A stretch of 64,000 bases of DNA from Ophiura sarsii (lineage: Eukaryota; Echinodermata; Ophiuroidea; Amphilepidida; Ophiuridae). The number at the start of each line of letters is the position of its first letter. Within the stretch, counting starts at the first letter, position 1. Made by a program: the position numbers and the translations under genes. The stretch is from NCBI GenBank assembly GCA_035610835.1, contig CM069447.1, positions 64,761,060 to 64,825,059 of the forward strand, in the 5' to 3' direction. The notes beneath the pieces are model-generated. The model searched no databases, had not been told where the DNA came from, and saw nothing but the letters and a program-made list of their open reading frames with translations. Of the stretch, positions 12,601-24,600 are shown piece after piece.

Positions 12601-15600
12601 GACGTAACTGCGTATTTTACAATTGCAGCGTATGAAGCGCGGGCCTACTCGAGGCGCTGGCGTTAACACACGAGCTTTGAAAGACGGAAGATTCACACGC
12701 GCGCGTAAAAGCAGTGCCTGTTAAGTTACGTCACTGTCCAGAAGAAGCCACATAGAGCATAGAAATGACTTTCTTGTAATAGGTGAGGTTTCCATACCAG
12801 ATGCCATGTTGCCCGCGGTGCAAATAATACAAGATTTGCGATCGTACAGACATCCCAACGCACACCCATTGAACATTGGATTTCAAAAACAGAAATATAA
12901 ATCAATCCACTGACTATATAATATTGATCAATCAATTTTACGCAATTATCTGCAGTCTTAAATCTGAACTATTTCAGGCCGACAGATATACTCGAATTAC
13001 AAATAACTGCAACAATAATTTGATTACATTTAGCCCCGCATGTAAGCCGGTATGGTGGATACCTTGCAAAGCGGCCATCATCCAAAAAAATTAGAGGCCG
13101 ATACCAAATACAAAGAGTCTATTATCCGATGCTGATGAAATTTTACCGGTAGGTATGCATCTACTATGCTCATAAAAGGTCTAGCATTAATATTAGTAAT
13201 TACAATTTTATCCAGACGTGATATCATCTACAAAAAAGGAAGAAAAAAAAACCACACAAAAATACGCCCATATTTGAATCTATATGATTTGTTTCCAAAC
13301 ACCGTGCAAAGTTATGCTTCATACCTTCAACTGTGACACTGAATGATTTTTCCAAAATGTTTCCCGAATTGTCCTTCACCCTGTATACAACTGTTGTGAT
13401 ACCAATATCAAATAGTGATCCTGGGTCATGGCTTGATGTCAATATTGCGGTTCCAGAGTTGTCGGTGGCCGTCGGCGGTCTCCAATTTACAACAGCTGTT
13501 GCAACGCCTTCGTCGGCATCCTGGATTCTGTTTCCAATCATGTCCCAGATTACTGGTGATTCTATATCTGTAAGTACCGTAAAACGAGGTGAATAGGGAC
13601 ATGGGGTGAATAGGGACAAAATGGGAAAAGTTGTTTTAAATGTCACCCGGTCAGTTTGTGTACCGAAAACGGGGTGAATAGGGATATGGGCCCCCATGTC
13701 TCTATTCACCCCGTACACAAACTGGCCGGTGACATGTAAAAAACGTTTCTATTCACCCCCATGTGCCTATATTCACCCCGTTTTACGGTAGTGAAGTTTT
13801 AACGTACGATTAATGACGAAATGTCAAATTCTTATTAAAATCTTGGTGGTTTTTTAATACCAGCAATAGTCCATACGAACGGAGGATATGAGTTACTCTC
13901 CTGAGAATTAACTGGTCAGGTCAGATACATATCTATGTCTTTTACTACCTAAACTCCTACACCTCGTGGATGACGTACTTCAACGTTTTAATAGACCTTT
14001 AGTGTCACTTTATATCAAAAATAGCAGTCGTCGACAACACATTCTGCAAATGTTGGATTGTTAACATGATATCATTGATGTTTTACTATTAAACCATATG
14101 TAGGCGTGATCACATTTATATATATTTCTTGAATCAGTCTAACCGATATTAGGCGACGCGTACGCTGTGCAATGTGCTTGCTGGGCTCTGGAATAAGGCA
14201 ACCTTTAGTAAATGGTTGAGGCAATAATTAATATTATACACTGTTTTCATCCTGGCAGTGGTTGGGAAAACAAGTTGCCGGTGTTATTATAGTATAGTTA
14301 ATTTTAGCCGTTGCTACGCTTTGCTGCCATGTACTATAACGATATTCGTCATTCGATCAAGTTTATGCTAGTATTTGTTGCCGACGTATACATGAGATAA
14401 TTGATTGTCAAACACTTTATATAGTAACAGCACCTTTAACTTGTATGGTAAAGCTTTCTATGGCTGTGTTCCCCGACGGATTAATTGCTGTATAAGTAAC
14501 ACTGCTATAACCGATACGAAAGGAGTCGCCTGGGCTATGGGTAGATGTTAATGTAACAGAACCAGAATTGTCACTTGCTGAGGGCGCTTCCCAAATCACT
14601 ACAGCCGTTGCACGGCCACTGTCGGTGTTTTGGAAGATGTTACCCGGTGTATTGGCTATAACGGGGCTCTCCATTTCTGTCAGGTAAAATATGAAACAAT
14701 TATTCACAAGGTGACATTATACTGTTAAGTTAAATTCAGTCTAAGTGATAGCGGGTAATGACAATGTTTCATAATATAGTGCCGCTTTAACGAAGCTTTC
14801 TTCTTGTATGTAAGCGCTTGCTGTTAATTGTATAACACGTCATACATCTCTGTAATAGGTTAGACTTGTAGTGTCCATACATTAATAATTATCATTATAG
14901 GTATTTCCATAGTTATAATTTAGACCGCAATGGTTAGACCCGGGAACACTTTCACGCCGTATACTCGAATCCTAATGTATTTTGCGTTGGCAGTTCCGGT
15001 ACTATGATTCTCGTCGCATGATACAAGGGGTCTGCCACTCAGCTTGCCGATCGGAAGCCATTTTTAAATTAAAACTTGGTCAGCATAGCCTTGGTGGCGC
15101 TATACCGATAAGGCGTGATTGTAGCAGACGATGGTGGACACGAACGGCCGTTAATTTTGAATTTCGTTGCTTTCAATGTTAGAATGGATTTTGATTATAT
15201 GACCCCATAAAATTCATCACACGTTGGAACTAAATTGCGTTGGATAACCAACTCCAGTGTCAGTATTATTTTTGATCGTAAGCTGTGTGTAAATCTACCG
15301 CGAGAACAGCCGCCACCAATTCTATGCTGACCAAAAATGACGTCAGCGCCGGTCACGGACGCATTCCGGACGATTACCCTAATTTATCTAAATATGCAAA
15401 AGGGACCATTTTCGCTACGTACGTCAGTATAGGACTTTCCTATCCCAAAATTAATAGAATCCCTGATGATACATCAACTCAACAGTCAGCTATTCATCTA
15501 GGCCATGTTAAGTTTGATTGGGCGTTGTCAGTTCTTTATGACAACAGGAGAAGTCTTCTTAATGTACTAGAAGCTCAGATTGATTCGTGTAAATTACATT

Positions 15601-18600
15601 GTATATGTAGTAAACTCTATAGCGTTGCCCTTCGTCTATTTTCTAGCGTGTATTGTCGCTACCTCTCAGCCATGCGAGTATATAAAATTCGCGTCATAAC
15701 ACTACTCTAGGCGAAGTTTCCATATCGCATGGCAACATGTTGCGCAGATGCAATACTATTATAAATCTCACAGACAATCCCACATACATTTATCTGAAGT
15801 CTTGAGTCCGTTTTTCCCCTACAATATTCCCATGCACAACTTAATTACAACCCCCACAAAAACCCACGCTGCTAAAATGTTGAGTAAACGTTTACTCAAC
15901 GTTGAGTAACTATGCAACAGTTCAACATTTGAGTAATCAATGCCCAATATGTTCAACAGTTGAGTAACATGTTGGGCATTTTGACTCAAAAAAATACATT
16001 TCTGATCATAAATCGTACATACATTCCAAGTTACAGAGCGATACGATTCCTAATTACCTCAAAATCATGGTTTAGAGTGAATTTAGACTAGAGTAAAATA
16101 AGTTGTCGGTAATCCGATAGTTTATTTTCACTTTAAAAACACATTGTTCGATGTTGAGGGCGTTCCCTGGAAAGATCACATATAATACCTTTAATGACGG
16201 TTTATTTAATCAAAGTTCATCTTTTTTTCTGTTAATAGATAGAAGGCTTTGACTGACACAGTCGATTGATTGCATCACATCACCAATACGCGGTTTCAGG
16301 GTTTCAGCGACGGAAGCCGAGTTGTACCAAAATGTTAATCCCACAATGCAAATAGTAATTACATTACTGGCGAAATGTTAACTCATCGGCTTAATTGTAG
16401 CTACGCTCCTAAAATTGTTGGTATAAATTGTTGGTACAGTTTGGCTTCCGGTGCTGAAACACCGACATGTCGATTAGGGAATGATTCACCTGGGCTCTGG
16501 GTTGATGTTGTTGAGCTGTCACTCGCTGAGGGCGCTGTTGTTGTGGTAGCTAAGGCGTCGGTGTTTTGCACGATATCGACAGGAATGCTGGTAGGGAATG
16601 ATTCACCTAGGCTCTGGGTTGATGTTGTTGAGCTGTCACTCGCTGAGGGCGCTGTTGTTGTGGTAGCTAAGGCGTCGGTGTTTTGCACGATATCGACAGG
16701 AATGCTGGTAGGGAATGATTCACCTAGGCTCTGGGTTGATGTTGTTAGCGAACCAGAGCTGTCACTCGCTGAGGGCGCAGTCCAAGTCACCGTTGTTGTA
16801 GCTACGGCGTCGGTGTTTTGCACGATATCGACAGGAATGCTGGTAATAACCGGGTTCTCGTGATCTGTTGCATATCAAGGGGAAAAATAGTTAATAGGAT
16901 CAAGAACTTGTTTAATATACATACGCATCTAGGACCAACGAAAGTAAATATTTTTGAATTCCGATAACTACATTTTCAGAGGTAATCACACATGAACATG
17001 GTGAATGCTGGATACTTAATTACCAGCTGTCGTTACTTTAGCGATATATGCAATGTTAATACACTGATGAACCAGACTATTATATAACGAATTTATAATG
17101 AAGGATAATTGATTGACAAATGTGTATCAATACAAGGAAATTAATGGCTATTCTCGTCATTACATTCCAGTTGCCTGTAAGGTTAAAGCCCAAGTTTGAT
17201 AGGTTGAACTGGCCATGACGCTAGTAGCTAGTATTGACCGCATGCTGGGGACCTTGAGTGTGACAGCGGTGGAACTAGAATCAAGCCTGAGGGGCTGCAG
17301 TATTACCACATGACTCTCCACACGTGGTGATTTTCCGCCCGATTTGGGCTAGTTTTAAAACTAAAATCTGCTCTTTGGATAATATAATGTGATTTTTTTT
17401 CGAAATTTGAACATTTGTTTTTATAAAATATGATATAGCACTAGTTTTATGACAAATTGAAATTAAAAGTTGGAATTTGCTATCATAAGAACATTTTCAA
17501 AAGTAGTATATAGAGCTTCTAGTTACGCCAACACTAAAGAGCCTTGAGCTATGCTTAGGATAGCGGTGGAAATGGTAGCACCCATGCTGGCAAGACACAG
17601 TTGGTGTAAAATAAATCAGATAAATGGTGTAGGAGGGGATGATTTATTACCCTGGATATGTCATCAAAGACGTGGTCAAGAAAGTTGTATTTTATACAGG
17701 GCACGGAACCGTAATGTAAAGTATTAATGTACAAATAAATCTCTGAATATAGCTATTGATATTTGTTTTGTACACGGTTACCCGTCGTATTCTATAACTA
17801 TATTGACCGACGACATTGTCAATTTAACGGGTAGACGACGATTATTAGTAGATAGGGAGGCAATTTTAGAACTAGACAACGTATGAAATAGAGAACGCCA
17901 AAACACAGGTAGATAGCTAGCTTATCAAACCAGCATGACCATGAGGGGTTTTAACAATTAATAGTAGGACAAGGGTTAAAGGGGTGGGGTGGTGTCATCC
18001 GTCGCAAAGTGGCAAAATCATGTATCCAAGTAGATTATTAATTATTGTGTTAAATTATATGATATTAAATCCTTTAAATGCTGTTTATTAGACTTAAATC
18101 GGAGGTTCGGTTCTAGATTTCTTATGTATTTTATTGTTTCCTCACCCAGTTATATTTAAGAGAATATTAATAATAATTGCAGGAGAACAAATGCCTCAAT
18201 TTTGATTCACTTGATTTCCAACAACATGTTAACTCTCAATTAACATAAAGACATAACTCGAAAACAAAATGTCATATTGTAGTCAGATTTGACTCTTACA
18301 CGAAGCCTTGAAGCCATATTTTTATTTTACTTTTCCAAATTTAAACTATGATGCAAACTTATGTGATTGGTCGATTCCTGCTTACCATGCCAACCATATC
18401 AATAACCCGGCTCCATGGTTTTATGTGCTCAAACACCAATCCTTCCCCTTAATGATGATTTGGCGCCATCTGACATACCGAAATCTTGTTAAATGACCCC
18501 AAGATATGACTTTCGCTAAATGTTGAAATTACATTGGAAGTTTCACTCAAAATGGTAGTTTTTCATAGCAGCCCTTCCAACCTACCTGTACAGCCTGTTG

Positions 18601-21600
18601 CATCTAAATATTTCCTTATAATCGCAAGATCATCTGACAGTAGCTTATCCTCATTGTTGTTTTCGGAAAGAATGAGACTGGTACATGCACAGGGGTCACG
18701 AGGGGTCAAAGTATAACTCCATTTGTGTTTAATGGTGCTACGTTGTCCAACGTAACACACTTCACCGTTGGCCATCAGATACATTACTTCTGAATTCAAA
18801 CAAGATAAAAGGTCGGTGCATGATACGGGGGACTTCAGTAAATGTGTTCAATATTCATAACCTTTAACAGGTTATGAATTTCGACCTAAATAAGGTTACT
18901 AAATGTAGACTGGTTTACCCAGTCGAAACGTCAACCAATTATCTCTCTTCTGTTAGTGTCTCGCAAGTGTCTCGCCATCATCCTTCTATTACCTCTCTCC
19001 TCAATATATTTTCAGACTCGTATGGTTGCCTTTATTTATACATGTATACAGTATGCCAGGTACGTGCCATCAGATGCCCCCTCCCCCCTCCCTCCTCCCC
19101 CTCCCCACAGCGAGGACTCAACCATATTTCAACGTTGAAAAATATTTGCGTTGTTGAACAACATGTTCTTCAACATCATCTCAAGTATAATTTGTGCTTT
19201 GTTGAATTAACGTTGATTCCATATTTAGTTTTTCATTGTTATAAATGTGTTAACTTGGGTGTCTAGTAGTTAACATCTATTATTGGCATTGTGCTATAAT
19301 TACAGCGGTGGACTATTATCATTATCTTTTTTATAGTTCTTAACACTTTATTTTTCTTTCTATTTTGTCCCGGATGAAGGGTGGTATATCCACTTGAAAC
19401 GTCGGTCTTCATTGTTATGTTATAGCTTTGTTGTTTTATTGCACAGCAATTTGTATTGCTTGTCCCCGTGCATTTCCGTGTGTTATTGTTTTTTTGTTGT
19501 TGTTATTTATCTGTATTATCGCATTATTTCCCTCGTTATTTACCGTTTCCACACACCCTGTTGGTATATCTTGCTTTTACTCTTTGCGAAGTAACGTTGA
19601 TTATTGACGTTGATTCAACGTGGTTGAATGGAGTGATAACTAGATTTAGTTCTAGTCTAAGACCAGGGCACCTTGATTTCTTTTATGAGAACATGATTCC
19701 TAGTGACCTCTTCTTAACCTTTGACCTGGTTATGATGATTTACTTTTTGTCTTGGCGTATCAAACCAAATAAGATAAAACAGGTCCGATCTAATTCCTAG
19801 CATGCCTTGAGTCTTACACATGTAAAGTTCAATGACCCCTAGTGACCCCATACGACACGTTAACTTTAATCGCTTAAAATTATTGTATGTGCATGGAACC
19901 AAGGAATTTTTGGACCAATTCTGATTGTTATCAGTAATTTCCTCTGAGGCAAGAAGTATTTTGAATAAGAGGAGTGAAAATTGACAAATATTTTTACATT
20001 TTAAAAACCGGAGTATTATTTATGTATACGGTCATGATGAATATGATGAACGATTCAGACGGTCCTGGCTCATTTCGCTAAAGAGCAAGAGCATTGAGTG
20101 ACCCTTATTGACCTTTGAGCGCAAAGTCATGATTGATTATTTTTCTTGTCTTATCAAAAGACTTAAGATACAGCAAATCAGATCAAAATCGGAGCATGTT
20201 TAACATTTTGCCCCTGTATAGTTCAATGACCCATAGTGACCTTTTCCTGACCTTTGACCCCAAATGTCATGATTTACTTGCTTTCCTTTCTTATCAAAAT
20301 ACATAAGGGCAATTCCATAGATTGGTGATATGATCTGAAAATTTTAAATTAAATTTGGATGCTTATTACCCATTTTATTTTATTGTATACACTTGTAGGT
20401 ATATGGGACAATCAAATGTTTGAATGATTTGTTTGTAAATTTCAAGAAATGATCACCAGAAGTTGGAAAATGCTTTTTTCACAAAAAATAAGTGAAAAAT
20501 GTGTGTTCAGGTTATGTTGACCTCTTACATTTAATATTAACTGTAAATATAAATATTTGTTGATTTCTGAAATGCATAATACCTTAGTTTCAAGTTACCA
20601 ACTATGAAAAATACCTATGCATTGACACAAGTTGGGAGGAATCTCCTGTGTGTCCGATGGTCGTTAGAAATGTAACGTGAGTAACGATAAACATCAAATA
20701 GTTGTCCTACTCAATTGTTCCTTGCATTTAAATTTTGCCAAATGGAATAATAATCATACTCCGGGTACTTAATTTGAAAACATGAAATATAATGGGCTAT
20801 GTGTTGCTTACTTGCTTAAGGCGTCCCGAAGGGACGGACTTCTGTGATGGCCTTCCATACTGGTCTTTCAAGCATGCAGTTTTTCATGTCCTGCCTAGTT
20901 AGTCTTGTATCCTCTGATAAAAGCTTGATGTAATTCTTTCGTGGTGGTCCTCTAGCCTTGTGTCCATGCTTGGGTTGCCACAGGAGAACTTTGGAGACTG
21001 CTTCCTCTTCCCTTCTGGCACAGTGGCCGGCAAATTTTAATCTCCTCCGTCTTAGCCTCTCTGATATTGGTAGCAGGTTCCCATATAGATATTTGTTGGT
21101 GGTGTGAGATTGCCATGATACATTAAGTGCTTTTCTTAAGAGGCGAGTGTAGCAACCATCCAGCGCTTTTCTCATTTTAGCTGTTAGTGTCCAAGTCTCG
21201 GCTCCATAGGTCAAAACAGATTCAACAGTGGTGGTAAACAGCTTTATTTTCAGGTTTCTTGGGAGTTTACTGTTCCATATTTTTGTCATGCTGTTACAGG
21301 CTTTCCAAGCTTGAGCCTTTCTTATGTTGAAATCTTGTTCACTACTAGCAATCCAGGCACCAAGGTATTTGAAGTCTTGGACAATTTCAAGATCATTACC
21401 ATCCAGTGTTTTAATTGGTGTTGGAGCTTCTTTGTACAGCATTGCCTTTGTTTTTTTGGCGTTCATCCCAAGACCAACTGTAAGCGCAGCTGCTTCCACC
21501 AGATGTAGTAGTTCCTCTGCATCCCGTAGATTGTCAGCAAGGAGAGCAATGTCGTCTGCGAAGTCGAGGTCTGTAATTGTCTGCGGCCCTATTCTTCTAC

Positions 21601-24600
21601 TTTGCCTGGGAACAAGGGCTATGTGTAGTTTTATTAAAATGGCAGAGGTTTGAAAACTGTAACGTGAGTAACAATTGTCACATGAGTAACAAAAATGTAA
21701 CTTGAGTAACGGCCTAAAATGCGTTGTAGCAATAAGAAATGGATCTCTTTTTGCTTTTACTGCACTTAGTTTTATTCATTTATCAGTCATATGTCAGTCT
21801 GGCACTTCCATCACTTCGTACGCACTATTTCTAGGGGTCATTACGTGTCTTTCCAAGTTTTTCAACAAGAAAAGCAGTAACTTTGTCCTCTGAAAGTCAC
21901 TTTTGAAGCAAAATATTCATTGTTGTTGGTGACAAAGTGTTAAATATACATGCATAGCTTATGTACACAAATATTGTAAAGCATTTTCATCATATTTCTT
22001 GCGTTCATCGTTCACAAGTTCAAAAATATTGATTTTGCGCAAAGGTGCTGAATTCGGCGACCTTGATAACTATGGTGTAATTCATCAATTATATGCAATT
22101 ATTTTCACCTAACACTTGTAAAACATAATGTTAAGTTTCAAAAAAGAAAATAGCTCTCAAATTGTTTCTGTTTTAATGCAAAATGATACCATTTTCATCA
22201 AGATATTGTTCATGTAACAGGTAGAGAGTTTGCAAAATGTCCTGTGAACTTGTGTAGTGGTCCAAGTGTCCAACTAGTGGTCCCAATTGACCGTTTGGAG
22301 ACATAATAACATTTTGGGAAATTAAATACATCATGTCAAGACTATTTCATAACATTTTGAGCTTATCTACATGAGCTATGTAAATACAATTTGAATTTGC
22401 AAAAACAAGTAACATGAGTAACGTAACGTGAGTAACAGCTATTTTGGTGAATTTTCTGAAAAGTGTTCGTCGAATGAGATTATTTTCACCTTGCATTTGT
22501 AGATCTTACTGTTAGCTATATCAACCATGTTAAACTTGTTTCCAAAAATATCCTGTATGAGGACACTTTGTGAATGAAGGCTTGTTTTATTTTATTATGG
22601 CTAATCAAATGTAACGTGAGTAACAAAAGTGTTTTCCTTCTCACTCCCAAGTCATGTCTTGTATTGCAATTCTAATTGCATATAAAGTAAGTGCTGGGTC
22701 TTGTGTAAATACTGCAGAAAAAATAATTCTGTCAAGCTTGTTCTTCTAAAAAATATGGCACTTCCAAAAGAGTTACGTAGCAAAAAAGCGTAACGTGAGT
22801 AACATGGAATTGCCCATAAGATGCAACAAATGTGATCAAAATTGGAGCATGGCTTAAATATTTCCTTTGTTTTGTTCAATGATTCCTAGTGACTTTATAT
22901 GACACGTCAATTTTGATCGCTGAAGTTTTTATATGTGCATCTGAGACAAGAAGCATTTTAAGTTATATGTTACAAAATCAACATTTGACACCTAGTGACC
23001 CCAATTTTTATTTTTATTTTAAAAACTGAACTATGAGATGTGAGTACGGTCATAAGGAATATGTTGACCGATTCTGACGATCGTTAGTCATTTTTAGTAA
23101 ATTGCAAGGGCGTTTTAAGTGGAAATCACGTGTTGACCCCTAGTGACCCCTGTGTGACCTTTGACACCAAACTATGAGGAGTTTAAATCAGGGTCAAGTA
23201 AGTGGTCCTACTGCCCAAGTCAGGTGATTGTAGCATGTAATATGTAGGAGAAGAAACATTTTGTAGATTGGTTTGATAGAAAGAAGATGAAGAAGAAAGA
23301 AACGTCAGAGATACAATACCTCGATTTTTGAAAAAAAATCAAGGTAATGAAGAAAATGAAAGAAACACGTCAGATACAGTACCTCTGTAAAGGTAAAAAT
23401 GCATGTTTCCAATAATTAGTCTTTGCTAATTTGCATATTTTACTTGGCCTTATATTAGCCGAGTAAATTATGCAAACTGTTTCATTCGCATACTTGCAAT
23501 GGTACCATTGTAATTATGATAATGAGCTAATTTGCATCACTTGTTCATTGACACTTTTTATTTTATTTGAATTAGTCGATGAATTAGTTAGTACCATGCA
23601 ATATATATTTGTTAGATTTGATATAGGCGTATTTTTCTCACCGATTGTTTAAGAAGGCATTAACTTAGGGAAGTATTTGTTCTCCAATTAAATGAACATA
23701 CGTTGTGTATATTCATCAAAGAGTTAACGCCGCCCGTTTTACAGTTTTCCTGGCTCCAAATGACAATACGGTATTTAAAGCTTCACCAAGCACATCTTTA
23801 AGAAAAATTCAACAAAGTTTCAATCAGATATCAACAACATTTCAACTACGCAACGATCATTCAACATTGAATCAACGTTGAAATATGAAGTTGAATCAAC
23901 GTTTAAATCTACGATTGATGTCAATTTCCAAATACAATGTTTTTCAACAATATTCCAACGTTGTTACAACGTCATCTTGCCGTCTGGGACCATTAGGAAT
24001 ACACGAACTTGAAAAAACACAATGACCTCTACGTGACCCTTATTTGAAATCTGCATGCGCACCTGATCAACATCATGCGTAATTATGACGTTTTACCTTA
24101 GATACACTCGTTAAAACATCTATAGCAATATTCTGATTCTGTTATCCCAAATATGGCCAAAATAGTCGGTTTGTACCTAAAATTGCAGAAATGGTAGTTA
24201 ATAATTTAAGTTGAGTTATTGTCGAATTACTACCGCGCATGGATACCGCCTATCACTAGCAGCCGGTCAGTGCCAGAGATGCGTTGCATGGTCAATGAGT
24301 GGGGTGTTGATCACGCTGCGTAAATTGAAACCAATCAGGTGGGTAAAGGACCGTGAACTATATAAATCCATCCTTGTCAAAGATATGTGCAGTGAAAGTT
24401 TTAGCAGCATATCTCCCAAACAGAATGTCGCGGTTCCCGCCGGGTTATTTTTTTATAAAGTAAGATAAACACCAGCTATCCCCATCTTTAATCAATCAAA
24501 TTATGAAGGACACATTGTATACAGGTGAGTCAAAAAGAAGTTGTACGGATTTAAATATAAGAAAGAAAAAGAAAATTGACATAAAACTCAAGGGATATTT

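Larger units (their letters stand above)
19690..23180. repeat. Diverged repeat units with TGACCCCTAGTGACC motif
   Basis: The motif or close variants recur near 19,697; 19,836; 20,097; 20,224; 22,880; 22,987 and 23,136, each followed by a similar text (T-rich block, TTATCAAAA, GATCAAAATCGGAGCATG). This indicates about 0.4-kb units duplicated in tandem and later split by the element at 20,307-22,815. Confidence 0.6.
19104..23989. mobile_element. CAACGTTG-motif transposon, copy A, with nested insertions
   Basis: The left end (CCCACAGCGAGGACTCAACC) and right end (reverse complement TCCCAGACGGCAAGATGACG) are degenerate terminal repeats, and both ends are packed with CAACGTTGA motifs. Copy B at 45,838 shares the ends and an inner block around GCTAATTTGCATATTTTAC. 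Relative to B, copy A carries extra blocks at about 19,216-19,587 and 19,635-23,395. It fills much of intron 1 of the HYR/discoidin gene. Confidence 0.6.

Noticed and set aside
15285..15710. 141-residue open frame inside an intron of the minus-strand gene
   Set aside because: It overlaps diverged repeat sequence shared with 12.8 kb, has no domain and has no sign of selection for coding.
24211..24468. 85-residue open frame preceded by ordinary AT-rich sequence, with CTATATAAAT downstream
   Set aside because: No recognisable motif, and the TATA-like text stands inside the frame, so neither a gene nor a promoter could be supported.
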